Origin: Ceratothoa steindachneri
Taxonomy: Eukaryota > Arthropoda > Malacostraca > Isopoda > Cymothoidae
Reading direction: 5' to 3'
Length of the DNA stretch: 64,000 nucleotides
Assembly: GCA_963969495.1 (NCBI GenBank)
Contig: OZ018320.1
Span: forward strand, 76,514,813 to 76,578,812
In this document: positions 10,810 through 21,132 of the stretch, piece after piece
Layout of the letters: each line of letters begins with the position of its first letter
How positions within the stretch are numbered: position 1 is the stretch's first letter
The notes under the pieces: generated by a model
The model's input: only the letters and a program-made list of their open reading frames with translations
Databases searched by the model: none
Told to the model about the DNA's origin: nothing
Translations under genes and position numbers: made by a program

Positions 10810-12954
10810 TGTCGTGATATAGGAAGCACACCACACCTTGACACCAAACATTTATGTCCTGGTATATGGAGTGCCGAGTGCTGGAAGGAGTTGGTACTTA
10901 CGGGTTGTTTAAGTACTACTTCGTAATTAACGTTATACCTCTCTAAGAGTGCTATATATGGTTTTGATTATTATTATCTAGGGTCTTTACTTCTTTAAAC
11001 TTTAAAAGGTTCCCTGTGCCAACGTAGCCATTCGAGTAGAGAATAAAAAAAATTGTTACAACAAACTAAAACTTTAATTAAAACACAAAAACAAAATAAA
11101 TAGGAACCACAGAAATATTACGAATTTAAATACACAATAATGATTCAATAAGTTTTTAAGTAAGGCTTTTTAACTTGACCTACTTGACATTATAGTGATG
11201 GTTAACCCACCACTCACTTCAATATAAAAATATACTAACTGTCTCTACTGGAGTTTAAATACCTTGGTCCCTCCGGAGACGGGTTTGAGTCTGACCTTGA
11301 ACTCAATGAGCCCAGACACCTCAGGAATCCGGTGGGTTCTTTGACGCGTGCCTCGACCAGATGGTTGGCGGCGGATGGGCTAACTTGTAGTCACAAGGGA
11401 CTTTGGCGAGTGTGGCCGATGGAGATCCACACGGTATTCGGGGGGAGGGGGGTCTTCTTCAAGTGCGAGAATTGTCTCGGTGCTTTAGGATGCACCAGAA
11501 TAGGCGGGGTGTCTCTGACGAGAGTAAGTTGAACTTGGTTATTAAACCAAGTTTACTTAGAGTTCGGTGTGACCACCGGGTAACGGGCTCGAGGAGGAGC
11601 TTTTTCTTCTTCGTTTCGGGAGTTGTCAAGGGCGAGGACTATCACGGTGCTTTGTGCTAGACCAGGATGGTGGGGGGGGGGGAGGTTCTTCAAGGGCGAT
11701 GAGAGTACTCTGGGGGAGTCTTCTTCAAGGGCGAGGACTATCTCAGGGCTTTAGGATGCACCAGGATAGGAGGGGTCTCTCTGACGAGAGTAAGTTGAAC
11801 TTGGTTCTTAAACCAAGTTAACTTAGAGTTCGATGTGATCACCAGGGAACGGGCTCGAGGAGGAGTTGCTTCTTCTTCGTTTCGGAATTCCTCAAAGGCG
11901 AGGACTATCACGGTGCTTTGTGCTAGACCAGGATGGTGGGGGGGGGGGAGGTTCTTCAAGGGCGATGAGAGTACTCTGGGGGAGTCTTCTTCAAGGGCGA
12001 GGACTATCTCAGGGCTTTAGGATGCACCAGGATAGGAGGGGTCTCTCTGACGAGAGTAAGTTGAACTTGGTTCTTAAACCAAGTTAACTTAGAGTTCGAT
12101 GTGATCACCAGGGAACGGGCTCGAGGAGGAGTTGCTTCTTCTTCGTTTCGGAATTCCTCAAAGGCGAGGACTATCACGGTGCTTTGTGCTACAACAAGAT
12201 AGTTGTCCAGGGGGTTGTTCTGACGAGAATAAGTTGAACTTGGTTCTTAAACCAAGTTAACTTAAAGTTTGGTGTGACCACCGTGTAACGGGCTCGAGGG
12301 GGAGCTTTTCTTCTTCGTTTCGGAATTCGTCAAGGGCGAGGAGTGTACTTGGGGGGGGTCTTCTTCAAAGGCGAGGACTGTACTCGAGGGGGGGGGGTCT
12401 TCTTTAAGGGCGAGGATAGTGGGGGGGGGGAGAAACTCTGACGAGAATAAGTTGAACTTGAACAAGTTAACTTAAAGTTCGGTTTTATAACCAGGGACTA
12501 GCTCGAGGATGAGCTGCTTTTTAGTCCCCTTGGTAGCCCGGCCTTTCTTGCAGGGGACTTCGTAGCCTTGTTGACTCACGAATTCTACCGCGTTTTTCTT
12601 AAGTGTTTGGTATTTATACCTCGTCACCCCACTGTGGTAGGGGTAGGATGGGGGTGGCTTGTGGACGGGCCGGAGGAGGGTTCTTACTCCAACGTTTTTT
12701 CTCAGCAAGTCTTACCTCTGATCCAGCTGGCCCTTCGAACTTGAGAGAAACGCGTCTCCAATTTCGTACTTGAGGTGAAATTGAATTTACACTCGTAGGT
12801 GAGATCTTGCAGTTTAAACCGTTGTGCTTTTCATAGGAACGAGTGGCAAGGGGCTGTGGTTACCAGATTAACCCAAGGTGCCTGGCCCGGATGTTTTGCT
12901 GTCAACGCTCCTTGTCTCAACTGGGAGAGAAGGGAGAGGTTCGATTCCCCTACA
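10810..12954 (-). mobile_element. Solo LTR (gypsy-type family with TGTCGT...CA ends), 2145 bp
   Basis: The unit begins TGTCGTGATAT on the plus strand and ends CCCCTACA, flanked by AATAA at 10805-10809 and again at 12955-12959. A 5-bp target duplication and TG...CA ends are the hallmarks of an LTR. No coding interior remains, so this is probably the product of recombination between two LTRs. Strand is assigned by similarity of both ends with the LTRs at 58162 and 62111, whose element reads on the minus strand. The unusual length comes from about 1.1 kb of tandem repeats. Confidence 0.8.
11380..12480. repeat. About 266-bp tandem repeat array inside the solo LTR
   Basis: The landmark GCTTTGTGCTA recurs at 11649, 11914 and 12181, giving periods of 265 and 267 bp. 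A first, more diverged unit begins near 11380 and a last, shortened one ends near 12480. Each unit carries the palindrome AACTTGGTT-N4-AACCAAGTT and a guanine run. The two central units are nearly identical, so the array has expanded recently. Confidence 0.9.
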
Positions 12955-13600
12955 AATAAGGACGAATTGAAGAACATTCACTGTAGTCCTTATCTTGTGA
13001 CAAAAGGTAGCATATATCGAAGTACAATGGCAGCTGCACAGATATAATTTGGAAGGGAAAGTAGTAGGGCTAAAGATAATTTCAAGAGGCTACATAATAC
13101 ACGTAGCTGAAAGGATAGAAAGAGCAACCCCTGTGTTCAGTCTCTTATATTCATTAAAAGGATTATGTGCAGGGAACAAAAGAAGAATATATCATGCTGT
13201 AGGAAAGGAGGCGCTAATCTACCCTCCTATTCCTATTAACTCCCTATCTAACTCAAGGAAACGAGAGCCCCGGAAAGTTAAAAACAAAGCCTTCTATATA
13301 ATCACAAACACCAGAAGAAACGAAATAACTCAGAGAGCCCTACATTGAGAGGTTAAGTTTGAACTGCTTAATATCACTGTAAAAAAAGAACAGAATGAAA
13401 AGATCTGAAAGAAAACTGACAACATTCCTCCAAACTTTGCAGAAAACATCAACACCAGAGTCAAAACCCCTTCAACTCCAGATTCTCAAGTGGAAGAACT
13501 CGATATGGAATAGTGGAAGCACCAATGTACACAGAACTAAGAAAACCACCAGGTCAAGAAAGTCCATGCCCTCCGCCCCCCTCCTTTCACCCGAGTTAGA
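12955..13600 (+). pseudogene. ORF2 C-terminus of copy G, after the LTR insertion
   Basis: Removing 10810-12954 and one copy of the AATAA duplication joins the RT fingerprint KIRTN, which is split exactly at the insertion. Downstream, GKVVGLKI (13051) and the block around 13180-13300 match the post-palm region of copies D and E (GKVLGLQ, LVYPAV, RVQNKA). The tail near 13360-13500 is only weakly similar. Several stops are present. Confidence 0.75.
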
Positions 13601-13900
13601 CAACTACCCAGCAATAATAATGGTTTGAACGTCTTTTAATAAAGGTAATTAATTAAACATTGATAACTAAATAGTACTAACTAATGACATAAATTAGCCA
13701 CTAGATAAGGATCAAACTGTTTGACAACGAATAGAAGAATTAAAACAAAACGAATTGAGCTTAGACTGATCTTCTGTCTTCTTTTCTGATCGGAAACGAT
13801 CGACAAAAGAATAAATAAGAAAAGAGAATAGACAAATAATAGAAGGCTCCAGTGTATACTCTTGGTTCTGATTCAACGTTACCCAGTAGGTGCTTCCAGC
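13601..13900. other. AT-rich interval, nothing recognised
   Basis: Only short open frames without motifs are present between the end of copy G and the promoter-like block at 13901. Confidence 0.4.
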
Positions 13901-13952
13901 CAATCAAAGTGTACATAAAAAAATTGGTTGACTGAAAGCTTCCTATTTTGAC
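13901..13952 (+). promoter_or_regulatory. Possible core promoter before the signal-peptide exon
   Basis: A CCAAT-type box (CCAATCAAAG, near 13899) is followed by an A/T-rich TACATAAAAA near 13911, about 35 bp before the ATG at 13953. Such words are common in AT-rich DNA, so this is only suggestive. Confidence 0.15.
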
Positions 13953-14004
13953 ATGATGAATTCAAATCTGCTATTATTTTTGTGTTTGTTCATGATTTTG
14001 CTAG
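13953..14004 (+). CDS. Candidate first exon encoding a signal peptide (host gene, partial)
   Basis: Two adjacent ATG codons (13953 and 13956) open 17 codons that encode Met-Met-Asn-Ser-Asn, then an unbroken hydrophobic run of Leu, Phe, Met and Ile ending in Leu-Leu. The exon would end at CTAG with a donor GTAAAT at 14005, in phase 1. That phase is the usual one for signal-peptide exons of secreted animal proteins. If no splicing occurred the frame would stop at about 14041, after 30 codons. I could not find a matching second exon in the next kilobase. It might be chance; it is listed because codon content, length and donor agree. Confidence 0.3.
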
Positions 14005-15156
<1,152 letters not shown>

Positions 15157-15488
15157 GTGTGTGTGTGCCGTCTCCAAGGGGCGTGACCTTGACTTGCCCA
15201 GTGATCTAATTTGTTCGTTACTTTCACCCCTTCGGCGGATATCCGACAGCTATATGTATCTGTTGTACCTACATATTTCCCATGTCTCAGATTTATCTTA
15301 ATTATAGGGAATCACTTGTCTCTTACAGTTCTTTGTGAAATTTTGCTGGCCAAATCCTGTATTTGTTCAGCTTTCCTGTTGTCTTCCGTTGTCACCTTTT
15401 GTAGATAACTATTCTCAGCACGCGTTTGTTTTTGTTTCCGCGTGATTCAGATGAACCGCTTGCTTTTATATTTATTTGATGTACAATT

Positions 15489-15489
<1 letters not shown>

Positions 15490-15562
<73 letters not shown>
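15490..15562. repeat. (TA)n microsatellite
   Basis: About 36 uninterrupted AT dinucleotides. Confidence 0.98.
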
Positions 15563-16092
<530 letters not shown>

Positions 16093-16439
16093 CTTACGAT
16101 TGGGTTTCATCCTCTTTTTTATTACAATATAAAGTATAATTATGACACAGTACATATATACATAGTTTTGACACGCAAGAAAGCTATAGAGTAATATGGC
16201 ATGTTTATATTCAGGCCTCTTCTTCTTTCACTATAATACGCCACTGCAATATAACGACTACAATAGGATTAAAAAATATATGAATGACGGGTTTCTGGCA
16301 AACGTTATTCTTTCCGGTTCCGGTAGAGGTGTCTCGTCGACTTCCTTTGGCATCATTTTCTTCTGTCCCATGCACTCCAAGAGGTGAAGTGCAACTAGTC
16401 CTCCGCTTGTTCTCTGCCTGAGTCCTCGGGCGTCTCTGA

Positions 16440-17228
16440 TTACCTGGCACGTTACACTATAGGAGGGAGGAAACCTCGCGGTTTTTAATCTGTCCAGTGA
16501 GACAGTGTCCCTCTTGCCACCAGGGAATTCATTTGTAAACCTTGCCGTCGTGCTCGATCACCGGGAAAGCAAACCACTGGCTCTTCCAGTGGTTTGCGAA
16601 CACGGTCTATTCGGAACCACACATGAGTCGCCTCACAAAAATGCTTTGTGTACGAAAGGCTTGGGCACCGAATGCAAGTGGCCTAGGGATGCCCGTGTAA
16701 AATCGACTTGTTGTATGGTTGAAGCTAATTCATTAATAAACTTTGCCTCACAAGTTCTCCACCAACTCCTACCTGTAGGGCAGTTCTTATTAGTTCCTCT
16801 AAATTGGTAGAGGATCGACCTGTGAGAGTGGATGATGCAATGAACTTCTCGAAGAGCTCGGGTTTAGTCTACTCGAAGAGCCCAATCACTTCAGACCTTA
16901 AAAACTGGTAATTTTGGATAGATATGATAGCCGCCGGAAGAGTGTCAACGGTCTCGGGAAGAAGTGCATCCAATACATGAAAGAATTTAGTTTCCTTCTT
17001 TTTTATTCCTGAAATGTGAAACTGGGCCTCCGCAATCTGGAACCAACCTGCAACTGCTGTATCATTTAAGATGGGTGGCTTGATAGTGGTAGCGTTTACG
17101 GACTCCGTCTCTCCTTGTCCTGCCTGTTGATAGCTTGATGCGTCCATTTCTTCGTCACCTTTACTGTCCGGGCGAAAAGAGGATAACCAGTTTATGGGTG
17201 GTGAGGGTGTCCTGGACAATACTAACAT
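16440..17228 (-). pseudogene. Gypsy-type LTR retrotransposon relic: gag joined to integrase C-terminus
   Basis: Read on the minus strand, 17228-16869 (119 codons) resembles the start of an arthropod gypsy Gag: a proline-rich lead, then WFQIAEAQF and KFFHVLDALLPE. Degenerate gag continues to about 16770. From about 16760 the sequence matches the end of a gypsy integrase: FVHKAF near 16645, then FRIDRVRKPL, FPVIE and VSLDRLK near 16490. Protease, RT, RNase H and most of integrase are absent, so a deletion of several kilobases joined the two ends. No flanking LTR could be delimited. An inverted repeat at 16569-16597 lies in the integrase part. Confidence 0.7.
16569..16597. repeat. Perfect 12-bp inverted repeat with 5-nt loop
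   Basis: GCAAACCACTGG and CCAGTGGTTTGC flank CTCTT. It lies in the integrase relic where family members usually encode a conserved PPYxGPF-like stretch, so one arm may be a copy of the other made by template switching. Confidence 0.85.
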
Positions 17229-17387
17229 TCAGTGCCCCCCTTCCCCCCCCCCCTTCACACACACAGTTCACCAACATACATTCAATTCCGCATAAAATAA
17301 AGAACAGATTGGACAAATTGGGGAGTTTAAGAAGAAAATCAAAGACTGGTCCGCACTCTCCTGCTTATTTGCGGTAGGAAGGACACA

Positions 17388-17388
17388 A

Positions 17389-17477
<89 letters not shown>
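17388..17477. repeat. Compound microsatellite (AC)n then (TA)n
   Basis: About 9 AC units (17388-17406) followed by about 35 TA units (17407-17477). Confidence 0.97.
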
Positions 17478-17479
<2 letters not shown>

Positions 17480-17483
<4 letters not shown>

Positions 17484-17660
17484 GGTAAGAGGCCATGTTG
17501 TATACATGCACTGTTGAAGTCCACAACAGTGGCAGTGTTATTGATTTTAATTTGTATTCTTGTAACTTGTAGGCGAAAAAAACATTCGCAAATGACATAC
17601 TTTATTCCGAGACACTTTCGACCGTGGTCGGTCATCTTCAGCGAATGAACAGAAATGAAA
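17480..17660 (-). mobile_element. Possible Penelope-like element end (pLTR-type) with a hammerhead-like fold
   Basis: On the minus strand, CATTCGC (17647-17641) and GCGAATG (17589-17583) enclose CTGAAGA, a GACCG/CGGTC stem-loop and GAAA. That order resembles a minimal hammerhead ribozyme as found in Penelope-like retroelement ends, but the core reads CTGAAGA rather than CTGATGA and helix III is weak. An AATAAA follows the stem. No Penelope RT or GIY-YIG domain is nearby, so the family call rests on the motif layout only. Confidence 0.3.
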
Positions 17661-17751
17661 TCAAGAAGATGGTATACTCAAATTTATAAGAAGATGGTGG
17701 GATAATAGTAGATAAAAGTGGGTGAAATTTAAAGCGGGAAGGGATATTTTT

Positions 17752-17765
17752 CCCTAGTAGGAGGG
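17752..17765 (-). other. 3'-UTR hairpin of copy C (decayed)
   Basis: CCCT and AGGG flank a six-base loop, followed by GCATCACT. It occupies the same place as the hairpins of D (20584-20601) and E (26254-26272). Confidence 0.5.
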
Positions 17766-18020
17766 CATCACTTTATGCTTTTCTTTAGATTTTTCCTTTT
17801 TCTCTTGTTTTTGATGTTGTTTTTTTTATGTGTTGCTATCGTGTTCTTCTCATTCTTATTGTTTCAACTTTTGTGTACTTGTTTTTGGGTTAATGTCTTT
17901 TGAGGATTCATTCCTTTTATAGCTTTTAGCTCAGTGATTTACCTTAGGTTGTTTAGTGTATTGTTATTTATTTTCTTTGTTTTGGTTTTGCTTGTACTTC
18001 GTTAGTTTTTAGTGTTCCTG

Positions 18021-19000
18021 TTATGTGTATATTGATGTTATGTTTTCCTGAGAGCATATCTTAGTACTTGAGAACTGGCTACGGCGGGAGATTTCCTCCT
18101 GTAGTCGTTCGGGTATTTTAAGTCTGCCACCAGTTCCCTGTAGTTCCGGAATGGAAACATTCGTAAGGGTTGACCAGACCTTTCTTCCCAATTTTGGGGT
18201 GACGATGTTGATAGGGTCCAATTTTCCCCCTATGAAGATCCCTTTGCCGTTGTTGGTCACGCCTTCTAGCTTTGTTGATTATTAGGGATGCGGAGTTTTG
18301 AACACGTTGGAGTTTTCTCATTGAGGTCTTGCTGGCCGCTTGAGTCACTATTGCTGGGTAGATGAGCTTAGCCCGGACGTACATCAGGTATATTTTCTTA
18401 ATGTTTGTCGAGCTAAGATTTCTAAACCTGTATAGCTTGGAGATTCCTCTCTTTGCTAGATTCTGCCTGTCTGTGTAGTGTCTCGAGTATCCGCGGTCTG
18501 AGATCTTTAGGCCCAGAACAGTGCCTTCGGCTGAGTAACCGTATCTCCTTCCATCGATGATGATGGGCCATGTCAACCAGTGGGACTATTTTGAACTTGT
18601 CTCTATTTGTTCTAATCTTCCATCGTCTCTCGTACCGGTTGATGTTATTGATTTCCACTATTGTGCGCATTGCCTAATCCCTTGCTTTCTTCACCGGGCA
18701 CGGAACGATCTTGATAACTTCATCTGCGAGTTGCACATACATCGTGTCACAGTGCACCGGAGTTGGGAGGTTGATGGTAAAGACCAAGTAAAGCAGTGGG
18801 CTCAGGCAACTTTCCTGGGGAACGCCTGGATTGAGTTCGAGTTTAGGTCCTCTGTATCCTTCGATCATGAGACATGCCCTTGTGTCCATGACAAAGTCAC
18901 AAAGGATCCTTTCCGGGATTGGGTCGAGCTGAAGGTTCAGGATCTTGTATTGAAGTCCTTCCAGCCAGATTTTATCGAAGGCCTTCTGGGGTCAGATCAG
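18021..19000 (-). pseudogene. ORF2 remnant (RT palm to C-terminus) of copy C
   Basis: It begins within the RT at KAFDKIWLEGLQYK (about 18985). The palm block GVPQESCLSPLLY is near 18820, and the catalytic box reads LADEV near 18730, so both the aromatic residue and the second Asp of YADD are lost. RTNRDKF (18600) and the C-terminal WSTL block (18180) follow, ending at 18021. Without endonuclease and with a broken active site it cannot work. Confidence 0.8.
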
Positions 19001-19009
19001 TTCTGTAGA

Positions 19010-20339
19010 ACTGCATTTTCAGTTATTCTCCATCATATTTTATGGTTTGTTGGGGAGCCTTTCCCCTGCTTTTGCTCCTCGATCTTTTTGTTTCTTTGGG
19101 GGGTTGGACCTGTTCTTCGTCTTCTGAGGAGGATGCGGAGCTTGATAGATTACCCTCAGCCTGCTTTATTCTCCTGGTAGCTTTTTTGTCTTATATCTCC
19201 CGTTTTCTTCTGGCCTCTATTCTCGGGTCCTCATTTCTGGATTTTTGAGGGTCTTGAGATGTTTCCCGGTGTTTGTTTTCTTCCAGTCTTTCTTTATTTG
19301 CTGGAAACGGTATCACTGGGGCTTCTTTCTGCGGCTGGTATTGTAGTTGTAAGACGTCCCCCGATGGATGGTGTCGGGGAGCCACATTTCCTTGAGTCCA
19401 TTCTTTTTGAGCATGGTATTACGATCAGTTGCGAAACAGGCCGGGTTGGTGAGGTTCCTCACGTGAGGATTTTGGTGGAGTTTTTGTTACCAACCTTCAG
19501 ATATGTCTTTGGAGCGGAAAATTCTATGGTCTTTGCGGGGGTGGCTTTTGCCGCTTGGGCATAGGAGGTATTAGCCCTCCTAATTCCCTCCGCCTTTTTA
19601 TCCTCTGCTTTCCTTTTTAAAACCTCTTTCTTCTTCGGGCAAGACATAGGCATTGCCCCGTGCTTTTGCCCACAGTTTGGGCATTTTTCTTCAACTTCCG
19701 GGCATTCCCTTAGCCATACCCTTTATTACTGCCACTAGAGCAGGTTAATTCCTGCTCCTTGTATTCTTGTGTGGTGTGGTGTTCTAGTTTAAAGTACTTA
19801 AAACAAATTTGCACTGGGGTAAACTCCTCTCTCTCTCTCTCTATTTGTTCCCCGCTTATTTTGGCATTGAAGAGTAGTAACCCACTCTCCTTCGCTTTAG
19901 TTGCCATTGATGTATCACCAAAGATAATTTTGAACACGTGATTGTACTCCGTGTTGTCCCTTCTGTTTCCGAATTTCCCTATATCGCTTATATTTTCCCA
20001 CTGCTGGTTTCTCTTTATTTCGTTTTTGACTTCTTCTTTTCTTGCTGGCCGATCTACGGGTCCAACCTTCGGCATATCAGACTTATGTGTGCCTAAATCT
20101 GGAGAGGGGTACTGGATTTGAGGTTTATTTTCCTCGGGTTCTTAATACCAGCTTCCTTTGTGAGGGTCTCAATATCTTTATCCTTCTCGCATATAGCAAC
20201 ATACCCTGTCGGAGTCAATTAGGCGTAGATGGCCACATTCAGCCTGCCGAATAAGGTTTCATACACCTTTCCCTTATTCTGTTTTTTTGGGGCCATTTAT
20301 GGTTCTCAGTAGGACTCTTGCGGCATTGGAGTCCGCCAT
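19010..20339 (-). pseudogene. ORF1 (gag-like) of copy C
   Basis: The start at 20339 is chosen because its first codons (MADSNAARVLLRTING) run into sequence that aligns with ORF1 of copy D: GYVAICEKDKDIE near 20200, an NHVFKI block near 19935, and LLLFNAKISGEQ near 19870. The first knuckle (CFKYFKLEHHTTQEY) has lost Cys residues. KTYLKV and MLKKNGLKEMWLP follow near 19500-19400. Frames change several times. Near 19010 the sequence jumps to the RT palm of ORF2, so the gag tail and endonuclease are deleted. Confidence 0.75.
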
Positions 20340-20583
20340 TTCAGTTTGTGTGTAGCTCCTTGTGGAGGGAAGTGCACTTACGTCCTCTCTTACGTTATTT
20401 GTTGTTTATTTGAATGGGGACCTACCAATCTGTGTTTTTCAGAGTTTTAGGTTTTTTCCTGTGTTTTTATTTGTTTGCCTTGGGGAGAAGAGAAATGAAA
20501 TGACAATTTTTACAATTACAATTTGTGTTAAAGTGGGAAAATTGTGTGGTAGGTATATAAAGGTGTGAATATGTTTGCTAGTT

Positions 20584-20601
20584 TGCCCTGGTGTTAGGGC
20601 A
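20584..20601 (-). other. 3'-UTR hairpin of copy D
   Basis: TGCCCT and AGGGCA form a perfect 6-bp stem with a six-base loop, close to the 3' end of the element. Its position is shared with E and C. Confidence 0.65.
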
Positions 20602-20817
20602 TCACTAGCATTCTTCTTATTTGTGTTTTAAAAATAAAATTCCTCCGTCAAAAAGTAGCTGACTGTCTTTGACAGCCAGTTTCCTCCATTATAATATCTA
20701 TATTTATTTATGTATTAGGTTGTTGTTGTTCCTCCTTCAAAAAATTCAAGCTTTTCAAGGTTGCTTTAATGCTGAATGAGTCTCAGGTTTTGAGTTTTCG
20801 GTGATCTATTTTATTTT

Positions 20818-21037
20818 GGGCACTTCGCCTCTTTTCATCGTTTGATTTAGTTGACATTTTATTATTAACTTATGGGTATTGGGAATTGGGCACTTCGCCT
20901 CTTTTTGTTCAGAAATTTTGATGATTTGGATTGGGCACTTCACCTCTTTTATATTTAAATTTAGTTTTATTTTTTTAATTTCTATTATGTTTATATTAGG
21001 GGGGAGGGAACTTTAATGTGGGCACTTCGCCTCTTTT
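20818..21037 (-). repeat. 18-bp motif repeated four times in the 3' UTR of copy D
   Basis: AAAAGAGGCGAAGTGCCC (minus strand) occurs at 21020-21037, 20933-20950 (one mismatch), 20888-20905 and 20818-20835. The intervals are irregular and the sequences between differ, so this is not a simple tandem array. I did not see it in copies C or E. Confidence 0.9.
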
Positions 21038-21132
21038 TTCAAATGTTATTTACAATTGTTTATGTAGTTGGTTAAGCTAATTGTCAATTTTTGAGTTTTA
21101 CAATCAAAGTGCTTTAGAGAAGTGGACTATTA

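Larger units (their letters stand above)
7555..13600 (+). mobile_element. Jockey/CR1-like non-LTR retrotransposon, copy G (split by a solo LTR)
   Basis: Conceptual translation follows the same order of blocks as copies D and E on the other strand: gag N-terminus near 7560-7800, gag middle 7890-8480, endonuclease 8950-9330, linker 9370-9640, RT 9850-10809, then RT tail 12955-13600. The gap 10810-12954 is a later LTR insertion. The 3' boundary near 13600 is approximate because no clear tail is seen. The copy is old, with a stop or frameshift every few dozen codons and an AT-biased composition. Confidence 0.8.
17690..20575 (-). mobile_element. Jockey/CR1-like non-LTR retrotransposon, copy C (internally deleted)
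   Basis: The 5' UTR (20575-20340), ORF1 and the C-terminal half of ORF2 are present, but the endonuclease and the start of RT are gone. The 3' end carries the hairpin block at 17752-17765 and a tail rich in GATA-like words (about 17690-17715) that is shared with copy E. Its 5' end abuts the 3' end of copy D at about 20575. Confidence 0.8.

Noticed and set aside
11300..12500. CRISPR-like array
   Set aside because: Units are 266 bp without spacer/repeat structure, and the context is a eukaryotic LTR.
12880..12955. AGGTTCGATTCC, a tRNA-like B-box
   Set aside because: No A-box or cloverleaf at the right distance. The word is at the right end of the solo LTR and corresponds to the GGGTTCCC end of the related LTRs.
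20362..20568. 68-codon frame upstream of ORF1 of copy C as a separate gene
   Set aside because: It is on the opposite strand, within the 5' UTR of copy C, and has no motif.
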